Positions 57,661 through 64,000 of a DNA stretch of 64,000 nucleotides are shown here, one piece after another (the stretch's first letter is position 1; the number at the start of each line of letters is the position of its first letter). The position numbers and the translations under genes were made by a program. The notes under the pieces were generated by a model that had not been told where the DNA came from, did not search any database, and saw only the letters and a list, made by a program, of their open reading frames with translations. Origin of the DNA: an uncultured Latescibacterota bacterium (GTDB lineage Bacteria > Latescibacterota > UBA2968); the NCBI GenBank assembly GCA_958295785.1, contig OY282377.1, positions 324,394 through 388,393 of the forward strand, in the 5' to 3' direction.

Positions 57661-58722
57661 TTAAAACGCAAATCCACCCGAGAAGCGGATCGTGTTGCTG
57701 GCGGGGTTCTCTTGATTCACAAAATACGAAATGTCGAAATTTGCCCAGTTGTATTTGAGACCGAGGCCAAACGCGGGCAATTTGCGTTTGCCGTCCTTAT
57801 CATAAGAATAGCCGCCGCGCAGGGCAAAAGCCGACTCTTCGGACAGCCAGTACATCCATTCCGCGCCGATGTGGTAATCCATATCGTCAAATTCCGTGAA
57901 CCCGTCGCCGCCCTCTTTGGGCTTCCAGCCGTAGGGATCGTCGTTCCAGCCCGAGATAAAGGAAAAGAAGCCATCATGGGCCAGGGGTTTGTACACATCT
58001 GCGGTGAGAATCAGGTGATACGCTTCGGTTTGGAGCGCTTTGTACGCTATGCCCAAAACGAAATTCTGCGGCAGGGGATCGGCTTGGTCCGCGTCGATAA
58101 AGGTCATGTTGGGGCCCACATTCCGCAAAACGCTGGCCAGAGTCAACCGACTCGTGGCCTTCCACATCAGCCCCAAGTCGCCGGCAAACGTGGTCGCCGT
58201 GCCTTTGCCTTGCTCGATCCCCGCACCTTGGTCGGAGAGGTGTTCGTGGATGAACTTAACCGTGATGCCCAGCGCGAGATTTTTGAAGAGATGCGTGCCA
58301 TAAGACACGCCTAGTGCCATGCCATAGCTCTTAAACGTGCCGAGATCATTGCCTTCCTCATCGGTGCGTTGTTGTTCGCCCAACGAACTGTAAATGAGGC
58401 TGTATCCCAGATTGCCAATGCCACTAAACGGGTGTGTGTAAGCTCCGAATGACGAAAAAATGTCGCTGGCCAGTCGGGGAATGGGTTTGTAAAAGGTGGT
58501 GCTCAGGTTGCGAATTTTTTGTGAGGCCAGCGCGGCCGGGTTGTAGTACGTGGCGTTGGCATCATCGGCAATGGCGACATAGGCATTGCCCATGCCCGAT
58601 GCGCGGGCAGATGGGGCAAACAACAAAAAGTTGGCCGCGGCCTGAGATTCCGGCGTTGCGTGAACGCGCGTGCTGAAAAGGCCAAGGCCAAAGGCGAACA
58701 GGGCAATGAGACGATACTTCAT
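57661..58722 (-). CDS. PorV/PorQ-family outer-membrane protein
   Basis: A 353-residue FadL-like beta-barrel. A signal peptide (RLIALFAFGLGLFSTRVHA) is followed by FLLFAPSARASGMGNAYVAI and ATYYNPAALA, the PorV/PorQ hallmark (A-R-x-x-x-MG-x-A-x-V-A ... YNPA). The barrel ends FSGGFAF. PorV is the T9SS shuttle protein that receives cargo with the C-terminal sorting domain, and the next gene encodes such a cargo. The start at 58722 has AAGGAG; upstream lies a terminator-like hairpin in the leader. Confidence 0.87.
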   Translation of the reverse strand: MKYRLIALFAFGLGLFSTRVHATPESQAAANFLLFAPSARASGMGNAYVAIADDANATYYNPAALASQKIRNLSTTFYKPIPRLASDIFSSFGAYTHPFSGIGNLGYSLIYSSLGEQQRTDEEGNDLGTFKSYGMALGVSYGTHLFKNLALGITVKFIHEHLSDQGAGIEQGKGTATTFAGDLGLMWKATSRLTLASVLRNVGPNMTFIDADQADPLPQNFVLGIAYKALQTEAYHLILTADVYKPLAHDGFFSFISGWNDDPYGWKPKEGGDGFTEFDDMDYHIGAEWMYWLSEESAFALRGGYSYDKDGKRKLPAFGLGLKYNWANFDISYFVNQENPASNTIRFSGGFAF

Positions 58723-58767
58723 GGTTCTTCTCCTTGAGGAAGTTGGCCGGGAATCCTGCAAGACATG

Positions 58768-58811
58768 AAAAAACCCGGTAATGAGCGCGTGTGAAGCGCC
58801 GCCAACCGGGT
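58768..58811 (-). promoter_or_regulatory. Terminator-like hairpin in the porV leader (possible attenuator)
   Basis: On the minus strand ACCCGGT (58811-58805) pairs with ACCGGGT (58779-58773), with an inner GGCGC/GCGCT stem, and is followed by TTTTTT (58773-58768), about 45 bp before the porV start codon. It could end a transcript from upstream or regulate porV by attenuation. No gene lies immediately upstream on this strand, which favours a leader role. Confidence 0.55.
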
Positions 58812-59034
58812 GGGGCATTCCAAACATCGCGCGCTAAAGCAGGCATATCTCGACCATCTGACAGATGACCGACTGGGGTTTACAACGAATGATGAACGAC
58901 AAAAAACCAATGCTTTAGCGGTGATGCGATAGACAAATTTCCTGTTTGATGTTGAAAGCAAAAAACCGCTTGTTTGAGACGCGTGCGTTGCCTATTTTTG
59001 ACGCGAATTGTTTGATACGCGAAAGGGGAAAACC

Positions 59035-59295
59035 GTGATTGATCGAAATTTACTCGATATTTTGGCCTGCCCAGAAAACAAAACGCCCGTGAAGTTGGTC
59101 GATCAACTGCTGATTGACGCCATCAACCGTGCGATTGAAAAAGGCGAGGTGGAAAACCGGGGCGGGCAAAAAGTTGAACAGCCGATAGACGGGGGCTTGG
59201 TGCGCGAAGATGGCCTGTATTTGTATCCGATTCAAGACGCCATTCCCATTATGTTGATCGACGAAGCCATTTCGCTACAAAAAGTGCAGGTCTAA
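59035..59295 (+). CDS. Trm112-family small protein (YcaR-like)
   Basis: An 86-residue protein with NLLDILACPENKTPVKLVDQ and LVREDGLYLYPIQDAIPIML, the two conserved ends of the bacterial Trm112/YcaR family. In eukaryotes and archaea Trm112 activates methyltransferases; the role of bacterial members is less clear. The start is GTG at 59035 behind AAAGGGG; the frame to 59008 lacks a site. Only one cysteine remains of the usual zinc-binding set. A 25-residue insertion in the middle is common in the family. Confidence 0.8.
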   Translation: MIDRNLLDILACPENKTPVKLVDQLLIDAINRAIEKGEVENRGGQKVEQPIDGGLVREDGLYLYPIQDAIPIMLIDEAISLQKVQV

Positions 59296-59408
59296 ATTCT
59301 CTGCACTTGGAAAACTTCAGCAAATCCCGCGCATGTGTCAAGCCTTTTTTGTTCGGTTTATACGTTTCCCCAAATGGCGAGTTCCGCATTTTCTCAACAA
59401 AAAATCAC

Positions 59409-60917
59409 ATGATGTTATGTGCCATCGATCAGGTGAGGGGCGTTTTGCTGCAAAATAGTTGGATCGCGCTCGCGCTGGGGATATTATCCGTCGGGTGTGG
59501 CGGGGCGTTGGACGAGACCGCGCCCCTCTCTGTCACCGCTCTTGACGGCGGTCAAATAACCTGGCGGAACTGGCAACACAGAGATTCTGCCCGCGTGCTC
59601 GGTCGCCCCATGCTGTTGTTTTTCTACACGCAGCGGTCGGTTTGGTGCCGCGATTTGGCGGCGCGATGTTTTAAAAATGAAGAGATCGCACGCGCGATTG
59701 CGCGCCGCGCCATGCCGATCTGGATCGATGCAGATCAACGCCCGGATTTGTTCGAGCGTTTTGGCATGGGCGGGGTTCCTTCGTTCTCTTTTTTGACCCC
59801 TGACGGACAGTGGATCACGGGCAGCACCTATCTCGATCCCGACGATTTGACAGAACTCTTGCGGCGGGTGCAAATTTTATACGACAATCCCGATAGACTG
59901 ACCGCGCTCGAAGCGCAGCGGACAGAGTTGAACCGGCGCGCCGCGCTTCATCGCAAAAAGCATCCGAGGCCCCGCATCGCGCCCGGCATTGCACTGTTGC
60001 ACCGCGTGCGCGACAGTTTGAACGCCGTGGTCAAAAGCGGTTTTGACCCCGGCCCCGAGGGGTTGCTCGCGCTCGCAGAAGCGGGTGTCGATTCCCCGTT
60101 GATCCAAGTTGCCCACAGCGCGCGGCGCGACGCCGATGGGGCTTATGTGCAGGGGGTGTTGACACCTCGCGGGCCCGTGATCGATGCGGAAAAACACATG
60201 GCGGTCAATGCCCAGTTGCTGATGGCTTATGCGCGGGTCAATTTGTCGCGCAATTTGGCCGATGCGATGTTGCGACAATTCGCCGTATCGGGCGATGTTT
60301 TGTTGGGCGCCGGGCTTGCGGGTTTTCGCGATCAATCCGCGCGGGCATTGCGAGACACAGCGGTTTATTCGGGGTGGAACGCGCTGGCTGTTTCGGGGTT
60401 GTGCGCGACATTTCAAGACACAAAAGAGACGCGGTATTTGGACGCTGCACGGCGAATTTTTGACGCGATTAAGACGCGATTTGCGCTGCGAGATGGCCTG
60501 TTCGCCCACGCGGCCGCGTTGAGCACGCCCAGTTTTTTACAAGATCAGGTTTTCATCATCCGCGCTGCGCTGGATTTGTTTGACGCAGAAGGCCGCGCGG
60601 CCGATTTGTCATTTGCACGCGCGCATGCAGATCGGGTCATGGTCGCTTTTGCCGATTCTTCGGGCGCCCTAAAAGACCGCATGCCCGAGGCCGATGTTGC
60701 TATCGCGCCCGCGGTGGATCGGTGGTTGCCCTCGGCAAATGGGGTGGCCGCGCAGGTTTTGATGCGGCTTTTTGTGCATACAAAAATGTCGCGCTATCGC
60801 AATGGGGCAGAGGCGATTTTGACGGCCCTCGTTGGCCCCAACATCAATCGCATCGGATATGCCGGCGCCTTGCACCGCGCATTGGCTTTCTTCGTGCGGG
60901 AAAGCAAAAACAGATGA
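59409..60917 (+). CDS. Lipoprotein with thioredoxin-fold domain lacking CxxC, DUF255/YyaL-like
   Basis: A protein of about 502 residues. LALGILSVGCGG is a lipoprotein signal. Residues ~50-150 form a thioredoxin fold (VLGRPMLLFFYTQRSVWCRD, PIWIDADQRPDLFERFGMGG, VPSFSFLTPDG) in which the C-x-x-C is reduced to WCRDL; this matches DUF255-type domains of YyaL/SSP411 proteins. The rest is all-helical with repeats (AVYSGWNALAVSGLCATFQD, RYLDAARRIFDAI) like the (alpha/alpha)6 part of that family. The start is uncertain (ATG at 59409 or 59412) and no clear ribosome-binding site is seen. It overlaps the next gene (ATGA). Confidence 0.75.
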   Translation: MMLCAIDQVRGVLLQNSWIALALGILSVGCGGALDETAPLSVTALDGGQITWRNWQHRDSARVLGRPMLLFFYTQRSVWCRDLAARCFKNEEIARAIARRAMPIWIDADQRPDLFERFGMGGVPSFSFLTPDGQWITGSTYLDPDDLTELLRRVQILYDNPDRLTALEAQRTELNRRAALHRKKHPRPRIAPGIALLHRVRDSLNAVVKSGFDPGPEGLLALAEAGVDSPLIQVAHSARRDADGAYVQGVLTPRGPVIDAEKHMAVNAQLLMAYARVNLSRNLADAMLRQFAVSGDVLLGAGLAGFRDQSARALRDTAVYSGWNALAVSGLCATFQDTKETRYLDAARRIFDAIKTRFALRDGLFAHAAALSTPSFLQDQVFIIRAALDLFDAEGRAADLSFARAHADRVMVAFADSSGALKDRMPEADVAIAPAVDRWLPSANGVAAQVLMRLFVHTKMSRYRNGAEAILTALVGPNINRIGYAGALHRALAFFVRESKNR

Positions 60918-61801
60918 CCGACAACCGCTTGCTCATTGTCGGCGCGTCCGGCTTTTTGGGACACGCGCTTTGCGATACGTCCAGCACTTGGGCATGCGTG
61001 CCCGCGTCTCGCAGTGGTCAACAGGGGCATCTCGCCCTTGATGTGACACAGCCCGATGCGGTGCGCGATGCGGTGTCGCAAGTGCGCCCTCAATGGGTGA
61101 TCAATGCGGCGGCCCTGACGAGCGTCGATGAATGCGAGCGAAATCCCGACCGCGCGCGCGCCGTACACATCGACGGAACGCGCAATCTAATTCGGGCGTG
61201 CGAACAAGTCGGATGCGGGTTGGTGAACGTATCGACCAATTACGTGTTTGATGGGAAAAAAGGGCCTTATGCCGAAAGCGATGAAGCGCGCCCGATAAAT
61301 GTGTATGGGCGGACCAAGTTGGAAAGCGAACGCGTGGTGTTGCGTGCGCTTTGCCCCGGCATCGTGGTACGCACGGCGGTTTTGTACGGCTTTCGCCCGG
61401 GGTGTCGGCCCAATTTTGTGACGTGGGCTATGGCAGCACTATCCGCGCGTCAGGCCATTCGCGTGGTGACAGACGAATGGGCAAATCCGACCTTTGTCGA
61501 TGAACTCGCAGCGTTTATCTTCTCGTTGTGTCGAACCGATTTTCGCGGCATAGTGCATTTTGGCGGGGCGGATTTTTTGACGCGCTTTGAAATGGTCGAG
61601 CGGATTTGCGCCCTCATGGGCTTTGATCTTTCGCTCGTATCTGCCGCGACCTCCGCAGAATTTGGACAACCCGCGCAACGGCCCCTCCGCGCAGGGCTTT
61701 GCACGACCCGCGCCCAAACCCTGTGCGATGTCGCCCCCGCTCCTTTTGACCACAATGTGAGGCGATTAAAGCGCGTCCTTCACCAAATAGCCTATGTCTG
61801 A
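60914..61801 (+). CDS. dTDP-4-dehydrorhamnose reductase-like SDR (RmlD/RfbD family)
   Basis: A 295-residue extended SDR. The NAD(P) motif is LLIVGASGFLGHALC; VDECERNPDRARAVH and VNVSTNYVFDGKKGPYAESD with NVYGRTKLESERV (Y-x-x-x-K) are diagnostic of RmlD-type reductases. It would reduce a dTDP-4-keto sugar or act on a related substrate. It is coupled to the upstream thioredoxin-fold lipoprotein and overlaps the glycosyltransferase gene by eight bases. The other rml genes are not in the window, so the specific sugar is unsure. Confidence 0.85.
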   Translation: MTDNRLLIVGASGFLGHALCDTSSTWACVPASRSGQQGHLALDVTQPDAVRDAVSQVRPQWVINAAALTSVDECERNPDRARAVHIDGTRNLIRACEQVGCGLVNVSTNYVFDGKKGPYAESDEARPINVYGRTKLESERVVLRALCPGIVVRTAVLYGFRPGCRPNFVTWAMAALSARQAIRVVTDEWANPTFVDELAAFIFSLCRTDFRGIVHFGGADFLTRFEMVERICALMGFDLSLVSAATSAEFGQPAQRPLRAGLCTTRAQTLCDVAPAPFDHNVRRLKRVLHQIAYV

Positions 61802-62516
61802 TCAAAAACTCCGCGTTTCTCTGATTACCCCCACGTACAACGAGCGCGAAAATATCGCGTTGTTGACCGAAGAAATTTTTGGCGTTTTGAAAGCCCATCC
61901 CGACATCGATCTCGAATTGATCGTGGTCGATGACAATTCGCCCGATGGCACGGGCGAGGTGGCCGAATCGCTCAAAGATCGCTACCCGGTGCAGGTGGTT
62001 CACCGCGCCGGAAAATTGGGATTGGGCAGCGCGGTGATGGCCGGGTTTGCACGGGCCAAGCGGGATATTTTGGGTGTGATAGATGCCGATTTGAGCCACG
62101 ACCCCATCGTGTTGCCGCAACTCATTTACGGTTTGCGGGATTGCGATCTGTCCATTGGCAGCCGGTTCGATGCGGAAAGTCACGTTGAAAAATGGGCGTG
62201 GTACCGCAAAGTGATTTCGCAAGTCGGGGTGTTTTTCGCGCGGCAATTAACCGGCGTGCAAGACCCCCTGGCGGGCTACTTTTTTCTGCATCGGCGCGTC
62301 ATTAAAGACGTGACCCTGACTTCGCCGGGGTACAAAATTTTGCTGGAAATTCTGGTTAAGGGGCATTACGCCTCCCTGTTGGAAGTGCCCTTTGTCTTTC
62401 GCAACCGGCAATACAGCAGCAGCAAATTGAACTGGATGGAGTACTATTTGTTTGCCAAACAATTGTTGATCTTCTGCTTTTTGCGGCGAAAAAAGCCCAA
62501 AACCCACGTCAAATAG
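61794..62516 (+). CDS. GT2 glycosyltransferase, dolichol/polyprenol-phosphate mannosyltransferase-like
   Basis: A 240-residue GT-A enzyme. SLITPTYNERENIALLTEEI, ELIVVDDNSPDGTGEVAESL and ILGVIDADLSHDPIVLPQLI (the D-x-D site) are typical of DPM1/polyprenol-phosphate mannosyltransferases, and GYKILLEILVKGHY with VPFVFRNRQYSSSKL completes the fold. No C-terminal membrane pair is present. It probably makes a polyprenyl-phosphate sugar for surface glycosylation. Confidence 0.92.
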   Translation: MSDQKLRVSLITPTYNERENIALLTEEIFGVLKAHPDIDLELIVVDDNSPDGTGEVAESLKDRYPVQVVHRAGKLGLGSAVMAGFARAKRDILGVIDADLSHDPIVLPQLIYGLRDCDLSIGSRFDAESHVEKWAWYRKVISQVGVFFARQLTGVQDPLAGYFFLHRRVIKDVTLTSPGYKILLEILVKGHYASLLEVPFVFRNRQYSSSKLNWMEYYLFAKQLLIFCFLRRKKPKTHVK

Positions 62517-62532
62517 GTTCGGGTATTTTTGC

Positions 62533-62561
62533 TTGACACAGGGGCAATTGGCCTTTATGTT
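62533..62561 (+). promoter_or_regulatory. Sigma-70-like promoter of the FtsX-type permease gene
   Basis: TTGACA (62533-62538) and TATGTT (62556-62561) are exactly 17 bp apart, 43 bp before the start codon. Confidence 0.65.
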
Positions 62562-62604
62562 GACCGCGTTTTAGACACTTATTCGATAAATTTTGGAGGC
62601 ACTT

Positions 62605-63276
62605 ATGGCCGATCAGCACGAACTCAAAACCCAAATTACCCTGCCGCTTTCCAAAGCGGTTGAGATCAGTTTTAACAGCGTTAAAATCCGATTTGGCCGG
62701 TCTTTAATTACGGTGAGTGGCATTGTGCTCGCCATTGCTTTTTTGATGTCAATTTGGGCGGGCAATGCCATTGTCGAGGGTTTGATTTCTGCCGGCGATC
62801 CCAAAATCAATTTGGTGCTGCAACAAAAGGGCGTTGAAATTGATCCCGACAGCACCGCCGCGAGACAGAAACAATCGAAAGATGCGTGGTTGGCGGTGTT
62901 GTCCTTGCTCGTGTGTCTGGTGGGGATTGCCAATGCCATGCTGATGTCTGTCACCGAGCGTTTCCGCGAGATCGGCACCATGAAGTGCATGGGCGCGCTG
63001 GACGGGTTTATCATTAAGCTGTTTATTCTCGAATCCACATTTATGGGCATTGCCGGCACAATTATCGGGGTGATCGTCGGGTTTGTATTGACCTCACTGC
63101 TCAACATGTCGAGTTTTGGCGCGATCATTTTTGATCACATTCCCCTGTCCCAAATTCTCGGCGACGGTCTTTGGGCCATTGCAATTGGTTCTGTTTTGTC
63201 CCTGATAGGCGGCATTTTGCCGGCCTATCGCGCCGCCAAGATGGAGCCTGTCGACGCGATGTCTTTGGAAGTTTGA
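62605..63276 (+). CDS. Compact FtsX/MacB-type permease
   Basis: A 223-residue permease with four membrane segments (LITVSGIVLAIAFLMSIWAG; AVLSLLVCLVGIANAMLMSV; FMGIAGTIIGVIVGFVLTSL; ALWAIAIGSVLSLIGGILPA-like). TERFREIGTMKCMGALDGFI and PAYRAAKMEPVDAMSLEV are the hallmark FtsX/MacB segments. The large periplasmic domain between segments 1 and 2 is shrunk to about 40 residues, so this is a minimal form. GGAGG precedes the start. The ATPase gene follows 118 bp downstream. Confidence 0.9.
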   Translation: MADQHELKTQITLPLSKAVEISFNSVKIRFGRSLITVSGIVLAIAFLMSIWAGNAIVEGLISAGDPKINLVLQQKGVEIDPDSTAARQKQSKDAWLAVLSLLVCLVGIANAMLMSVTERFREIGTMKCMGALDGFIIKLFILESTFMGIAGTIIGVIVGFVLTSLLNMSSFGAIIFDHIPLSQILGDGLWAIAIGSVLSLIGGILPAYRAAKMEPVDAMSLEV

Positions 63277-63394
63277 AATCGGCTATCAGCGTTCCGCGTT
63301 CAGCCCCCACCGCGCCACCTCCAAAGACGCTTGTTTTGCCGGCCGCTTGGGGGCGTGGGATGGGCGGACCTAACAACTGACCTCGAGGTGTTTT

Positions 63395-64000
63395 ATGGCT
63401 ATGGAAGAAAAAACAGAAACAACTGTAGAGACCGAAGCCGCAACTGTTGTGCGAACTCAGGATGTAAAAAAGGTCTATGTGATGGGCGAAGAGCAGATTC
63501 ACGCGCTCAGGGGCGTGGATCTGGAAGTCACGCAGGGCGAATATTTGTCCATCATGGGCCCTTCTGGCTCGGGGAAGAGCACCCTGTTCAACATGGTGGG
63601 CGGGTTGGACAAGCCGACCGAGGGCAAGGTCTATATCGACGATGTGGATGTCGCCCAACTCGACGCTTATGAACTCGCTTGGTTGCGCTGCCGAAAGATC
63701 GGTTACATTTTTCAGTCCTACAACCTGATTCCCGTGATGACCGCGCTCGAAAATGTCACTTTGCCCATGGTATTTGCCGGGCTGACGAGCGATGAAGCGC
63801 GCGACAAGGGCGTGGAATTGCTGACGCAAGTGGGCCTAGGCGAGCGCGTGATGCACAAGCCCTTCGAGCTTTCGGGCGGGCAACAACAGCGCGTGGCGGT
63901 CGCGCGGGCCTTTGCCAATGATCCGGCGATCATTTTAGCCGACGAACCGACTGGAAACCTCGATTTGAATACCGGGCGCGAGATCATCGAGTTGTTGCGC
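63395..64000 (+). CDS. ABC transporter ATP-binding protein, LolD/MacB-type, truncated by window end
   Basis: The first 202 residues of an ABC ATPase. Visible motifs are Walker A IMGPSGSGKSTLFNMVGGLD, Q-loop IFQSYNLIPVMTALENV, signature FELSGGQQQRVAVARAF and Walker B IILADEPTGNLDLNTG. The N-terminus is extended and Glu/Thr-rich (EEKTETTVETEAATVV). It pairs with the FtsX-type permease upstream; such pairs act in lipoprotein release, efflux or cell-wall signalling. The H-loop and C-terminus lie beyond the window. The start at 63395 has GAGGTG upstream. Confidence 0.93.
   Translation, partial: MAMEEKTETTVETEAATVVRTQDVKKVYVMGEEQIHALRGVDLEVTQGEYLSIMGPSGSGKSTLFNMVGGLDKPTEGKVYIDDVDVAQLDAYELAWLRCRKIGYIFQSYNLIPVMTALENVTLPMVFAGLTSDEARDKGVELLTQVGLGERVMHKPFELSGGQQQRVAVARAFANDPAIILADEPTGNLDLNTGREIIELLR

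Overview
The window is 64 kb of moderately GC-rich bacterial DNA, mostly orthodox chromosomal genes separated by unusually repeat-rich intergenic spaces. A PorV-like outer-membrane protein beside a secreted protein with a T9SS/FlgD-like C-terminal domain, a selenocysteine pathway (selA, selB), a sugar-catabolic gene set (GH29 fucosidase, Gfo/Idh/MocA oxidoreductase, uronate-dehydrogenase-like SDR, enolase-superfamily dehydratase) and a corrinoid methyl-transfer operon suggest an uncultured FCB-group organism such as Latescibacterota, or possibly Poribacteria. This is inferred from gene content only; no rRNA is present.

Layout. 1-2.9 kb: selA (partial) and selB. 3-8 kb: two ATPase/effector gene pairs (ATPase+DUF4276-like; ATPase+PIN-like) stacked behind the 3' end of a zinc-type dehydrogenase gene, whose last ~119 bp is duplicated on the far side of the second pair. 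8-16.8 kb: GH29 fucosidase, parA-parB, a vapB remnant, a redoxin/cytochrome c/copper-monooxygenase lipoprotein, a third ATPase/TOPRIM-like pair and a Gfo/Idh oxidoreductase. 16.9-22.6 kb: an ABC exporter pair split by a 434-bp MITE-like element, then a repeat-laden accessory patch (nested MITE-like elements, Rpn nuclease, TnpB relic, HTH/RelE-type toxin-antitoxin). 22.7-33.7 kb: S9 peptidase, sugar-acid enzymes, a MotA/TolQ/ExbB-like membrane trio and an RND transporter. 34-39.4 kb: argR-argC-argB-argD with two ARG boxes ahead of argR, an unknown protein with an internal duplication and a solitary DNA methyltransferase. 39.9-45.7 kb: corrinoid methyltransferase operon (UroD-family methyltransferase, corrinoid protein, reductive activator, homocysteine methyltransferase) and an ADP-ribosylglycohydrolase. 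45.9-47.4 kb: a second Rpn nuclease, again bracketed by the same MITE-like repeats. 47.4-64 kb: small methyltransferase, STAS protein, M81 peptidase, envelope proteins (DUF5683-like, peptidase-propeller-barrel protein, M6-like protein with a lost active site, PorV), Trm112-like protein, thioredoxin-fold lipoprotein, RmlD and GT2 genes, and an FtsX-type permease with its ATPase (cut by the window end).

The most notable signals are: (i) three different two-gene ATPase-effector modules, each joined by a 1-4 nt stop/start overlap, within 12.6 kb, one flanked by a 119-bp direct repeat of a host gene's 3' end; (ii) two Rpn-family nuclease genes each bracketed by copies of one short terminal-inverted-repeat element; (iii) several dispersed repeat families that supply stop codons and C-terminal residues to host genes; and (iv) a small ExbB/ExbD-like operon of unknown purpose.
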